64,000 bases of DNA from Psychrobacillus sp044762855 (GTDB lineage Bacteria; Bacillota; Bacilli; Bacillales_A; Planococcaceae), in contig NZ_JBIWFB010000003.1 of NCBI RefSeq assembly GCF_044762855.1, forward strand, positions 351,901 to 415,900. Direction: 5' to 3'. A program made the translations under genes and the position numbers. How positions within the stretch are numbered: the stretch's first letter is position 1; every line of letters starts with the position of its first letter. Below are positions 1 through 8,259 of this stretch, one piece after another. A model generated the notes under the pieces. It was not told the origin of the DNA. It saw nothing but the letters and a program-made list of their open reading frames with translations, and ran no database searches.

Positions 1-522
1 AATACGAAAAATTTAGTATTAATGTCCCTACTAATTGGGGTCGGTGCAGTACTTTATATTATTATCCCTGGATTTAATGGTGGGATGAAACCAGATTTCA
101 TGTTAACGATGATGTTTATTGGAATTCTGTTATTCCCTGAAGTAAAAAGTGTATTTTTACTTGGTATTTCCACAGGTGTTATTTCTGGATTGTTTTCTAC
201 ATTCCCAGGTGGATTTGTACCGAATATCATTGATAAATCAGTAACAGCATTTGTTTTCTTTGGATTAGTGCTATTGCTTACTAAATATGCAAACAAATTA
301 CCGGTTGCTATCGTTCTTACATGTGTAGGTACGCTCGTATCAGGAACAGTATTTTTATCAACTGCGATTTTTGTTTTTGGAGCAGGTGCAGTTTTCACAG
401 AACTATTTGTTTTAGTAGTGCTTCCTGCAATTGCTATTAATGCTATAGCATTTTTTATCATTTATCCAATTATTGCAAAGTTGATCAAACGTTCCAAATT
501 CCAAACAGCCCTTACAGTTTAA
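1..522 (+). CDS. trpP: Tryptophan transporter TrpP (5' end outside window)
   Basis: Integral membrane protein of the TrpP/YhaG family, thought to import tryptophan in Bacillales. The open frame runs in from the window edge, and the residues before the first internal Met (22) align with the start of B. subtilis TrpP, so only the initiator and possibly a residue or two are missing. About five hydrophobic segments are visible. The family signature GGMKPDFMLTMMFIGILLFP lies near the N-terminus, followed by IPNIIDK-like and C-terminal YPIIAKL segments. In B. subtilis trpP is controlled by the TRAP protein; the leader is outside this window, so that cannot be judged. An intrinsic terminator follows directly. 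The next gene is yhaH, as in B. subtilis. Confidence 0.9.
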   Translation, partial: NTKNLVLMSLLIGVGAVLYIIIPGFNGGMKPDFMLTMMFIGILLFPEVKSVFLLGISTGVISGLFSTFPGGFVPNIIDKSVTAFVFFGLVLLLTKYANKLPVAIVLTCVGTLVSGTVFLSTAIFVFGAGAVFTELFVLVVLPAIAINAIAFFIIYPIIAKLIKRSKFQTALTV

Positions 523-528
523 ATTATT

Positions 529-557
529 GCTTTCCTTTTCGAAGGAAAGCTTTTTTT
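529..557 (+). terminator. Intrinsic terminator of trpP
   Basis: A perfect 9-bp stem (GCTTTCCTT / AAGGAAAGC) is followed by seven T residues, six bases after the trpP stop codon. Confidence 0.9.
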
Positions 558-624
558 GTTCAGATTATTATGTTTTAATTAAGATATAAAAAGGAATAGT
601 AAATTACATAAGGGGTGAACGCAC

Positions 625-999
625 ATGAAAATAGTACCATTATTTTTAGGAGTTGCAACGGGAGCGATAGCTGGGGCTGCTGCAGTATTATTATCCACTC
701 CAAAGTCGGGTAGCGAAGTACGCATATCCTTAAAATCAACTTCAAACGACCTTCGGGACAAGTTATCTGATATTAAATATCAAATGCAAGACCTTAAAAA
801 CTCTATCGGCAATCTAACGAAAGAGTCAAAAGAAGTAATTCCAAATGCTATAGAAGAAATAAAAGCAGACGTGGAGCAATGGAAAAACGAAACTGCCCCA
901 CTACAAGCAAAGCTACAAGCAGAAATTTCCTCGATCCAGTCGGCAATCGAAGAGATGGAAAAAGCATTACCAAAGAAAAAAGAAGCTGCCACAAATTAA
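625..999 (+). CDS. yhaH: YtxH-family protein YhaH
   Basis: Small protein of 124 residues with one N-terminal hydrophobic, Gly/Ala-rich segment (LFLGVATGAIAGAAAVLL, about residues 5-23). A long charged amphipathic region with coiled-coil character follows. This is the YtxH (GvpP-like) layout, and the position between trpP and hpr matches B. subtilis yhaH. Several family members are general-stress proteins, but the molecular role is unknown. The start is supported by the Shine-Dalgarno AGGGGTGA eight bases upstream. It is a single gene with its own terminator. Confidence 0.85.
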   Translation: MKIVPLFLGVATGAIAGAAAVLLSTPKSGSEVRISLKSTSNDLRDKLSDIKYQMQDLKNSIGNLTKESKEVIPNAIEEIKADVEQWKNETAPLQAKLQAEISSIQSAIEEMEKALPKKKEAATN

Positions 1000-1013
1000 G
1001 GGCAAGTTCAAAT

Positions 1014-1067
1014 AAAACAGGCCATTTCTTGTTTGACTTAAAACAAGAAATGGCCTGTTTTTTTTAT
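1014..1067 (+). terminator. Intrinsic terminator of yhaH
   Basis: A long near-perfect hairpin (AACAGGCCATTTCTTGTTT and its complement around a 5-base loop) ends in a run of eight T residues. Confidence 0.92.
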
Positions 1068-1074
1068 ATTTTAA

Positions 1075-1685
1075 GGGCAATATAGGGATAATGCGTCTTA
1101 GAGAGTTCTATTAGGTGACCGCTGTGATTTTGGCTGCAGGACGGACGCTTTCCGTGGGGTGAGTGATGAGCCTTCACCGCCGCTTAGGCGTACGTTGTGA
1201 AGTCTCATCTTACTCACTTAATCCCTTCGGAGTCGCCGCCCTGCAGCCAAAAATCAATGGAAAAAAACTAATTTAATAGTGTCACAAATTAACAATAAAT
1301 GGTTGAACGAGACAATCGTGCCTTTAAACACGATAAACTTGTCGAGCAATTGACAGCCAGGCGAAATTGGCGATCTTTTAGGCTTATTATTCCTATAATA
1401 TGTCGAAATTATGGGCATCTCAATACAAGTAAACTTGCTACTGTAAGAAATTAGTTGCTCTCATCATCAATTTAGTTGCTCTCATGTTGATTTTAGTAGC
1501 TTTCATACTGAAATTGGTTGCCTTCAATAACCTTTTGATTGCCCTTAGCCATTCTTTGGAATTTTCGCGTTGGTATGAGACCCTGCAAGAGCGTTAGCGA
1601 CGTAGCGAATTGTCACGTGTCCGGAGGAAATATAGATGCCTCCGCATTGAGCCTCCTTCAGACGCATTATCTCTATATTAACAAT
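1075..1685. repeat. Composite intergenic repeat, copy A
   Basis: This fills the interval between yhaH and hpr. It contains a long imperfect hairpin (1126-1255), a conserved middle with the block GAACGAGACAAT near 1305, an array of 21-bp units (1453-1557), a small GC-rich hairpin near 1585-1610 and imperfect terminal inverted repeats. The left end TATAGGGATAATGCGTC at 1081 matches the complement of GACGCATTATCTCTATA near the right end. Related copies lie at 17919, 26318, 35611 and 44140. No convincing gene is seen inside. Confidence 0.85.
1453..1557. repeat. 21-bp tandem array in copy A
   Basis: Five units, each beginning AGTTGC or a close variant, start at 1453, 1474, 1495, 1516 and 1537, an exact 21-bp period. 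The second half of each unit varies. Confidence 0.85.
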
Positions 1686-1780
1686 AAATAACAATCATTT
1701 ATTTTTGAGAATATCTATCCAGTTACATACTTTCTTGCTATAATATCTGAAAGATAATAATAGAGAAGGAAGGTATACAA

Positions 1781-2314
1781 ATGACTGAACAGTTTTATAC
1801 GATGAAAGAAGCTATGCTCTACAGTCAGCGCATCGCACAACTATCAAAAGCACTATGGAAAGCTGTAGAAAAAGATTGGCAAGCATGGATAAAACCTTAT
1901 GACTTGAATATTAATGAGCACCATATTTTATGGATTTCTTATCATTTACAAGGTGCTACGGTATCGGAGGTAGCAAAATTTGGGGTTATGCATGTTTCAA
2001 CTGCTTTTAATTTTTCTAAAAAGCTAGAAGAGCGTGGTTTACTTGCTTTTTCCAAAAGAGATGAGGACAAACGGAACACTTACGTAGAGATTACTACAAA
2101 AGGAAAAACATTACTCGATGAAATGTATGATAATTATCACGATACACCTCACTCTGTTATCGAGGGCTCCCGTTCAATGAAACAATTATACGGTAAATTT
2201 CCAGAATTTTTAGATGTAATGGCTGTAATACGAAATATTTATGGAGATGACTTCATGGAAATATTTGAACGTTCTATTAAGAATATCGATGAATCCTTCA
2301 ACCAAAAAAACTAG
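1781..2314 (+). CDS. hpr: MarR-type transition-state regulator Hpr (ScoC)
   Basis: DNA-binding regulator of 177 residues; in B. subtilis Hpr/ScoC represses protease, peptide-transport and sporulation genes. The winged-helix region spans about residues 45-115, with the recognition segment VSEVAKFGVMHVSTAFNFSK and the wing RDEDKRNTYVEIT. Length and sequence match the Hpr family along its full extent. The start is set by a strong purine-rich Shine-Dalgarno (GAGAAGGAAGG) and preceded by an extended -10 hexamer (TGCTATAAT near 1735-1743). The gene keeps its B. subtilis position between yhaH and prsA. It stands downstream of repeat copy A, so that repeat may lie in or near its promoter. Confidence 0.93.
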   Translation: MTEQFYTMKEAMLYSQRIAQLSKALWKAVEKDWQAWIKPYDLNINEHHILWISYHLQGATVSEVAKFGVMHVSTAFNFSKKLEERGLLAFSKRDEDKRNTYVEITTKGKTLLDEMYDNYHDTPHSVIEGSRSMKQLYGKFPEFLDVMAVIRNIYGDDFMEIFERSIKNIDESFNQKN

Positions 2315-2387
2315 TTATTATCCGTGTAAGCGCTCTATAATTTTTAATAATTTATGTATTGCATTTTACATGTAAAAGTCGTATTGT

Positions 2388-2975
2388 ATGTATCTGAAGT
2401 TCATTCTCTTTTTAGGAGTTGCATACACTTTGCATTGTTGGAAAACAATTAATGTAAAAAAACAATATGGCTTGGAAAGGCTATTTTTATTATCCTCTCT
2501 ATTAGTTATAATCGTTTTTTCTTTCGCATACGTTTTGTTAGGAATTATTAATGATACACATAAATCAGATGATTACTTTCTAGTATTCACACTAGCATTT
2601 TTAAGCATTTATCCACTGCATAAGTTATTACATTTCATACCACTTTATAAGTTACGTGATAAGGTGAAGATTATAAACAAAAAACAATTTGGATTTTTGC
2701 CTACTGTTTCAGTTAGAGTCGTAGAACCTATTAATAAAAATAGATTTATTTTTTCTTTGCTCGCCCCTTTTATTTTTATTAATCTTGTTTTAATTATAGG
2801 AGCATTACTTATTCCCATCTTTTCACATTATTTCACTATGTTATTTGCGTATCATTGCGGTATTTGCTTGATCGATTTAATATATGTGAAACATCTAAGC
2901 AAGTCTCCAAAAAGTGCATATATTGAAGAAACGGAAGCTGGATTTGAAATTCTGATCACTCCGACACATTTTTAG
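2388..2975 (+). CDS. DUF3267-like membrane protein
   Basis: Predicted polytopic membrane protein of 195 residues with about five hydrophobic segments. The stretch HKLLHFIPLY and the C-terminal DLIYVKHLSKSPKSAYIEET resemble the two conserved blocks of DUF3267 proteins, which are putative zincin-like membrane peptidases. The usual HExxH-type motif appears here as HKLLH, so the catalytic Glu seems to be missing and activity is doubtful. No good ribosome-binding site precedes the ATG, so the start is uncertain. Family assignment is from memory of the motif pattern and is moderate. Confidence 0.6.
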   Translation: MYLKFILFLGVAYTLHCWKTINVKKQYGLERLFLLSSLLVIIVFSFAYVLLGIINDTHKSDDYFLVFTLAFLSIYPLHKLLHFIPLYKLRDKVKIINKKQFGFLPTVSVRVVEPINKNRFIFSLLAPFIFINLVLIIGALLIPIFSHYFTMLFAYHCGICLIDLIYVKHLSKSPKSAYIEETEAGFEILITPTHF

Positions 2976-3044
2976 CAAGAAGTAACACTTGTAAAATTCA
3001 CATCTTCTTTGATATGCTTACTAGTATATGAAGGGAGTCTGGAC

Positions 3045-3230
3045 ATGATCATATTTACGTTAGTTCTATTCTCAGCATTTTATTTGTATCAAATAAATCG
3101 AATGACATATGCTTTAGTTATGTCAAAAGAAATTCCAGAAGAAAAACACCCGAAGATTTTTCGTACCATTAATATACTTATTACGATTCTTCTTGTTTCC
3201 TTCTATGTAGAACTATTTTACACAGTTTAA
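3045..3230 (+). CDS. Small two-helix membrane protein
   Basis: A 61-residue protein with two hydrophobic helices, beginning MIIFTLVLFSAFYLYQIN. The start at 3045 is preferred because AAGGGAGT lies seven bases upstream. An ATG 36 bases earlier in the same frame has no such site. I do not recognise the family. It may be co-transcribed with the DUF3267-like gene upstream, and a hairpin follows it. Confidence 0.6.
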   Translation: MIIFTLVLFSAFYLYQINRMTYALVMSKEIPEEKHPKIFRTINILITILLVSFYVELFYTV

Positions 3231-3242
3231 GAGAAAAAAATG

Positions 3243-3271
3243 GACCCAAATCATTAGAATGATTTAGGGTC
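3243..3271. terminator. Hairpin after the small membrane protein
   Basis: A 12-bp imperfect stem (GACCCAAATCATT / AATGATTTAGGGTC) is followed only by a mixed T-rich stretch, so it is a weak terminator candidate. Confidence 0.55.
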
Positions 3272-3311
3272 ATTTCTTTATTGTCTAATTTTCATAGAAA
3301 AAAACAAATAG

Positions 3312-3343
3312 GGAACTAAGATCGATTTTACACGATCTTAGTT
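3312..3343. terminator. Hairpin downstream of the YjcZ-type gene
   Basis: A strong stem (GAACTAAGATCG / CGATCTTAGTTC) lies between convergent genes. It probably ends the minus-strand YjcZ transcript, since the minus strand reads into T-rich sequence after the stem. Confidence 0.65.
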
Positions 3344-3353
3344 CACGTTTTCA

Positions 3354-3458
3354 TTAGTAGATAAACGCTGCCCCTACAATGATCAAAAGAATGAATAGAA
3401 CAACAATCAAAGCAAAACCAGAACCAGAACCATAACCACCGTTATATTGTCCGCCCAT
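3354..3458 (-). CDS. YjcZ-family sporulation peptide
   Basis: A 34-residue peptide: a Gly/Tyr-rich head (MGGQYNGGYGSGSG) then one hydrophobic helix (FALIVVLFILLIIVGAAFIY). This matches the YjcZ family, whose members are very small, often present in many copies per genome and linked to sporulation. The start is fixed by an excellent Shine-Dalgarno (AGGAGGT) eight bases upstream. It is monocistronic, divergent from prsA. Confidence 0.9.
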   Translation of the reverse strand: MGGQYNGGYGSGSGFALIVVLFILLIIVGAAFIY

Positions 3459-3595
3459 TTAAAACACCTCCTTTTCCATGTATCCTATGCGATTTTTTGA
3501 ACAATCGGTAGGCAAATGAACGGGAACCATTTTTGTTTTTATTTCGTTTATGTTATAGTAACAACTGCAGCAACAAGAAGTTAGGAGAGAATTTC

Positions 3596-4558
3596 ATGAA
3601 AAAAACAGTATTAACATTTACACTTGCAGCATCCGTTCTTGCACTAGGTGCTTGTAGTAATGATTCGGCATCTAACAGCGAAGTAATCGCTACTTCTAAA
3701 GTTGGAGATATCACGCAAAATGATTTATATGAGGAAATGAAAGCATCAATCGGAGATCAAGCATTTCAACTTCTAATGATTGAAAAAGTGCTAGCATCCA
3801 AATATGAAGTCACAGAAGATGAAGTAAACAAACAATTAGAAGCAGACAAAGAACAATATGGCGATAGCTTCGATGCAATTATCGCACAACAAGGGTATAC
3901 AGAAACTTCTTACAAAAAATTCATCGAACTTAACTTAATGCAAGAAAAAGCATTAATAGAAGACATTGATGTAACCGAAGATGAAATTAAAGCCCAATAC
4001 GAAAATATTAAAAACGAAATCCAAGCTCGTCATATAGTAGTAGAAGATGAAGCGACTGCTAAAAAGGTGAAAGAAGAAATTGAAGCAGGAAAAGACTTTG
4101 CTGAAGCTGCAAAAGAGTATTCTACTGAACAAGCAGCGCAAACAACTGGTGGAGATTTAGGTTGGTTTAACAGAGCAGCTAATATGGATGAGAAGTTTTT
4201 AGAAGGTGCATTCGCATTGGAGAAAAACGTCCTTAGTGATCCAATTTTATCTAGCTTTGGCTATCACATCATTGAAGTAACAGACAAGCGAGAAATCAAA
4301 GAATCTTACGAAGATAAAAAAGCAGAACTTGAAAAACAATTAAAATTAGAAAAAGCAGATACTTCAGCGTTACTAACAAAAGTAGCGAAAATGATGAAAG
4401 ATGCTAATATCAAAATTAAAGATGAAGATTTAAAAACAGCGTTAGATGAATTTTTAGCAGCTGCTGATACACCAGCACCAACAGAAACTGACGCAACTAC
4501 AGAAGATGCTGATAAAACAACGGACGATGCAGATGCATCGACAGAAGAAAGCAAATAA
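3596..4558 (+). CDS. prsA: Foldase lipoprotein PrsA (parvulin-type PPIase)
   Basis: Extracellular, membrane-anchored chaperone that helps exported proteins fold outside the cell. The 320-residue protein starts with a lipoprotein signal peptide and lipobox LGAC, with the lipidated Cys at residue 20. A SurA-like N-domain follows, then a parvulin domain at about 143-232 (ARHIVVEDE ... GGDLGWF ... FGYHIIEVTDKRE). The C-terminal tail is rich in Thr, Asp and Glu. The start at 3596 is chosen over an upstream in-frame codon because it gives a proper signal peptide and has AGGAGAG eight bases upstream. Position next to yhaM agrees with B. subtilis. Confidence 0.95.
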   Translation: MKKTVLTFTLAASVLALGACSNDSASNSEVIATSKVGDITQNDLYEEMKASIGDQAFQLLMIEKVLASKYEVTEDEVNKQLEADKEQYGDSFDAIIAQQGYTETSYKKFIELNLMQEKALIEDIDVTEDEIKAQYENIKNEIQARHIVVEDEATAKKVKEEIEAGKDFAEAAKEYSTEQAAQTTGGDLGWFNRAANMDEKFLEGAFALEKNVLSDPILSSFGYHIIEVTDKREIKESYEDKKAELEKQLKLEKADTSALLTKVAKMMKDANIKIKDEDLKTALDEFLAAADTPAPTETDATTEDADKTTDDADASTEESK

Positions 4559-4570
4559 TTATATATAATA

Positions 4571-4606
4571 AAAGCGTAAAGGACGTGTGCCTTTACGCTT
4601 TTTTTG
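4571..4606. terminator. Bidirectional terminator between prsA and yhaM
   Basis: Stem AAAGCGTAAAGG / CCTTTACGCTTT with a T run on the plus side and an A-rich left flank. It can serve both convergent genes. Confidence 0.9.
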
Positions 4607-5545
4607 TTATTCAAATGTTGGTTTATAGAAGGAACGATTTTCAAGTGGGAATAATCGCTCCGTGAACTCTCCTGGATTTGTTTTATCTAATGCACGGTTG
4701 AGCATATTCATTTTTGCATCGATATTATCAATATAGTGCAAGATTTCGGCTTCTCTAACCATCGGACGTTTAGGGCTTCCCCATTCTTCTTTTCCGTGGT
4801 GAGAAAGCACCATATGTTGGAGAAGCATTACTTCTTCTCCTTCTATTTGAAGTTCATCTGCTGCTTTTGAAATTTCGTTGACCATAATCGTAATATGGCC
4901 AAGTAAATTTCCTTCTGTAGTGTATGTTGTTGCGACTGGACCAGATAATTCGATTACTTTTCCGACATCATGTAAAATAATGCCCGCATATAAAAGATCT
5001 TTATTAAGTGTTGGATATAAATCACATAATGCTTTCGCAAGTTTTAACATAGATACAACATGGTCGATTAGTCCAGATGCATAGTCATGGTGATTTTTCG
5101 TCGCTGCTGGGTATGTCATGAAAGCAGGTTGATGTTTTTTTAATAAATGGCGAGTAATTCGTTGAATCAATGGATTTTTCATTTCAAAGAAAAACTGCAT
5201 CAGTTCTTCCATCAGTTCTTCTTTTGTCTTTTCAGCAGAAGGTACAAGATCATTAATCGTTACTTGTTCATCCGATTTTGCTGGTCGAATGCTTTTTACT
5301 CGAAGTTGAAACTTCCCTCGATAATCTTGAATTTCTCCTCCGACACGAACGATTTGACTTGCTGCATATAGTTTTTCATGCTCCTCATTCGTATCCCACA
5401 GTTTTGCTTCGATATCCCCGCTTTTATCTTGTAAAACTAGTGACATAAATGGTTTGCCAACAGTCGTTATTCCTTTTGTTGATTGTTTGATTAGTAAGAA
5501 GTGATCTACTGGATCCCCTACTCGTAGTTGTGTAATACCTTTCAT
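4607..5545 (-). CDS. yhaM: 3'-5' exoribonuclease YhaM
   Basis: RNA-degrading enzyme of 312 residues. An N-terminal OB-fold domain (about 15-95, with LVLQDKSGDIEAKLWDT) is followed by a metal-dependent HD domain containing HDVGK at about 192-196 and the downstream HHGKEEWGSP. This is the YhaM architecture, and length matches. It is the last gene of the yhaO-yhaN-yhaM operon. Its ATG overlaps the yhaN stop codon by four bases (ATGA), and its Shine-Dalgarno GGAGGGA lies inside the end of yhaN, so translation is probably coupled. Confidence 0.94.
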   Translation of the reverse strand: MKGITQLRVGDPVDHFLLIKQSTKGITTVGKPFMSLVLQDKSGDIEAKLWDTNEEHEKLYAASQIVRVGGEIQDYRGKFQLRVKSIRPAKSDEQVTINDLVPSAEKTKEELMEELMQFFFEMKNPLIQRITRHLLKKHQPAFMTYPAATKNHHDYASGLIDHVVSMLKLAKALCDLYPTLNKDLLYAGIILHDVGKVIELSGPVATTYTTEGNLLGHITIMVNEISKAADELQIEGEEVMLLQHMVLSHHGKEEWGSPKRPMVREAEILHYIDNIDAKMNMLNRALDKTNPGEFTERLFPLENRSFYKPTFE

Positions 5546-8259
5546 TTCACATTCCCTCCACTTCCGGCTAAAATGTCCGCTACTTGGACGATATGTGCTT
5601 CATTCCAGACATATCGTATATTTTCATGACATGTAAAATAAAGTAGTTGATGTTTATTTTGTAGCTCTGTCATTAATTGTACCATGTGTTGCAGCCTGAA
5701 ACGATCGAAATGTACAAAAGGATCGTCCATTATAATAGGAAAAGCTGTCTTTTCTTTTAATGACACAGCAAGTGCAATTCGTAGCGATATATATGCTTGC
5801 TCTTTTGTTGCTTGACTAAGCTCCGCTATTTTGAAACGTTGCCCATTTGCCTTCACCGCTTCAAAGCTTCCTTCTGGTGCTAATATTAACGCGTCATAGG
5901 AATGGTCTGTAAGCGTCCGAAAATAATGCTGTGCGTTTTCTAACACTTCTGGAAGACGTTTTTCCTTCAACTGCATCATTGTCTTTCTAATCGCTTCTAC
6001 AACAGCCTTATAAGCAGCCCACTTTTTTACTAGCTCTTTGAGCTCTGTTTTTTTCTGTTCCAGTTGTTGTAGTTTTTCACTTTGTTCTTCGTTTTCGATT
6101 AACTTTTTCGTTTTATATAAAAGGGATGCTTTTTCTTGTAGTAATTCGTTTCGTTCTTGTTGAAGGTTCTGCAGTTTTTCTTTGCATTCCTCTTCAAAGC
6201 TTTCTTCATAAGCATGGAGACTTACAGGGTGCTCCCCTAGCTGCATATGAATCCGTTCGATTTCTCTTTCTAATGTGAGTTTTTCTTCATACAAATGATA
6301 AGTCGTATAATACCCTTCTTCTGTTTCTACTTTTGCTTCTTTCAAGAGTTCGGCTATTTTTTCTACGTATGCAGTAAGCAATAATCTTGTTTCCTGTAGT
6401 TTTGTCTCAAGTTGTCCAATTTTTTTAGCTGAAAACTGTTGATCTTCTGCTTTTTTCTTTTCCGTTAAATAATATTCACGTAACTGATGGAAAAGCATAT
6501 CTTCTATTAAATGGATCGTTGCTATTTCCTGGGCTCGTCCCAATAGTTGTTGAAGTCTAGTTCTCACTTCATATAATTTTGTTTCCATTTGATCTAATTC
6601 GAGTTGTTGTTTTTGAATGATTCGAAGTCTATTAAATACTTCTGGCAATAAACTAGGTGAGAGCTGTTCACTAATATGATATCTTTTTAAAAATGCGTAT
6701 ATTAAATATTGATTTTCTTCTCTCTCTTGTATTAATCTACTGATCGTATATTCCAATTGATCTATTTGCTCTTTTAACGTTTGCTGTTCCCTCACTAATA
6801 GACTTTCATACTTTTGCATATCCCCTGCTTGTTGCATTGTTTCTAGCATAAACATAAACCCTATATAAATAATTGCACTAAAAATGACAGTTACAAGTGC
6901 AATGATCCAATTCGCTTGGAAGAAACTAAGCGTTAAACCGATTATCATAATAACTCCTATAAAAAGAAGAGCTATTCCTTTAGCATTTTTGCTCCCAGAA
7001 GATGATCTGCTCGTGCGCTTCGATTCGTTTACACGAGTTTGATGCTTATTGAAATCTTCTTGTTTCATTTGCAGTAGACGTTTTTCTTGCTGCAACTGTC
7101 TTTCTAGTTCATCTTGTTTTTGAATTATAGAAACGAGCTGATCCTCTTGTTGTATAGATACATCAACATCCATAATATGGTTTAAACTTTTTTCCCAATC
7201 TACTCCAATTAAGGAAAGTTGTTGCATTTGGCTTTGCAATGTTTTACTTTGTTCCTCTTCTATTTGTATTCGCTTTGCTCTGAGCTCATGCCACTGTGTT
7301 TCATTATTCAAATAGGATTGTAATGCTTCTAATTCTTCTGGGGTCAGGACTTGTTGGTTACTTGTTGTAGTAGCAAGTTCTTCTTTTAATTGTTCCAGCG
7401 TAATTTTCACACTAACTTCTTTATCTTTGATGGACTCATAGCGACGTATTCCATCTACCGGGAAAGTTAAATGCTTCACTTTTTCTATAGCTTGTTCAAG
7501 CTCTATTTCTTTTTCCTTAACGGGTTTTAGTTGCTTCCAACGTAAATACTGTTGTAATTGATCGGTAATACTTTTTTCCTGTTCAATCATTTTCGCTATT
7601 ATCAGTTCCAGTTCATGTAATCGTTTGATGGAAGGCTCATACTTTTGTACTTCTTCCATCTGTGATTTCCATTCTAACTCTAATTCTCGTAACTCTTCTA
7701 TTTTTTGATTGATCAATGGCTTTTTGCCTGTTGGTTTAAAGAGTTCTCCCATTTCTTTAACAAATTGAGTTTCCACATTTGTTAGCATATCCATCCCAGT
7801 AGTTCCTGAGGTGAGCAGTGTTCTTGTTAGCTCTTCTTCTGTCATTTTTTCAAAGCCTTGCAATTGAAGCAATGAAAAAGAAAAAATTGCTTCGAAATCT
7901 GTCCTACTATAGGAATGAAGTAGATCGGAAAGCTCCTTCTCTCCACCACGCCTACCATCTTCAAAGTATAGCACTACATCCCCACTTGCTTTCCCTTTTA
8001 CCCGCTCTACTATGACACGAGCTCCATGCTCATCTACTAAATGAAGTTTTCCACCATACATGGCCCCACTTTTCGGCTCATATCTTAGGAGTTGCGCATT
8101 TTTTTGTGGAAATCCAAAAAGAATATGCAAAATGAATTGCTGAATCGTAGACTTCCCTGCTTCGTTTTCCCCATAAAAGACATTAATGCCATCTTTCAAA
8201 TCGATTTCTACATTTTCATGCTTTCCAAAGCCGTAAATATGAATTTTTTCTATTTTCAT
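5542..8259 (-). CDS. yhaN: SbcC/Rad50-like ATPase YhaN
   Basis: Large ATPase of 905 residues, SMC/Rad50-like. Walker A GENEAGKST is at residues 30-38; the ABC-like signature region LSQATKEQAYISLRIAL and Walker B FPIIMDDPFVHFD lie near the C-terminus. Long Gln/Glu-rich coiled coils fill the middle. A striking feature is a pair of hydrophobic segments at about 425-470, placed where a Rad50 hook or hinge would be, suggesting membrane attachment. It overlaps yhaO and yhaM by four bases each, so the three proteins are probably made together. With YhaO it likely forms an MRE11-RAD50-like nuclease pair; that partnership is inferred. Confidence 0.92.
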   Translation of the reverse strand: MKIEKIHIYGFGKHENVEIDLKDGINVFYGENEAGKSTIQQFILHILFGFPQKNAQLLRYEPKSGAMYGGKLHLVDEHGARVIVERVKGKASGDVVLYFEDGRRGGEKELSDLLHSYSRTDFEAIFSFSLLQLQGFEKMTEEELTRTLLTSGTTGMDMLTNVETQFVKEMGELFKPTGKKPLINQKIEELRELELEWKSQMEEVQKYEPSIKRLHELELIIAKMIEQEKSITDQLQQYLRWKQLKPVKEKEIELEQAIEKVKHLTFPVDGIRRYESIKDKEVSVKITLEQLKEELATTTSNQQVLTPEELEALQSYLNNETQWHELRAKRIQIEEEQSKTLQSQMQQLSLIGVDWEKSLNHIMDVDVSIQQEDQLVSIIQKQDELERQLQQEKRLLQMKQEDFNKHQTRVNESKRTSRSSSGSKNAKGIALLFIGVIMIIGLTLSFFQANWIIALVTVIFSAIIYIGFMFMLETMQQAGDMQKYESLLVREQQTLKEQIDQLEYTISRLIQEREENQYLIYAFLKRYHISEQLSPSLLPEVFNRLRIIQKQQLELDQMETKLYEVRTRLQQLLGRAQEIATIHLIEDMLFHQLREYYLTEKKKAEDQQFSAKKIGQLETKLQETRLLLTAYVEKIAELLKEAKVETEEGYYTTYHLYEEKLTLEREIERIHMQLGEHPVSLHAYEESFEEECKEKLQNLQQERNELLQEKASLLYKTKKLIENEEQSEKLQQLEQKKTELKELVKKWAAYKAVVEAIRKTMMQLKEKRLPEVLENAQHYFRTLTDHSYDALILAPEGSFEAVKANGQRFKIAELSQATKEQAYISLRIALAVSLKEKTAFPIIMDDPFVHFDRFRLQHMVQLMTELQNKHQLLYFTCHENIRYVWNEAHIVQVADILAGSGGNVK

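Noticed and set aside
54..461. 135-codon minus-strand ORF opposite trpP
   Set aside because: Shadow of a well-conserved membrane protein gene; no ribosome-binding site.
1453..1557. Possible CRISPR array
   Set aside because: Units are 21 bp in total with a short constant head, there are no 28-37 bp repeats or separate spacers, and no cas genes are in the window.
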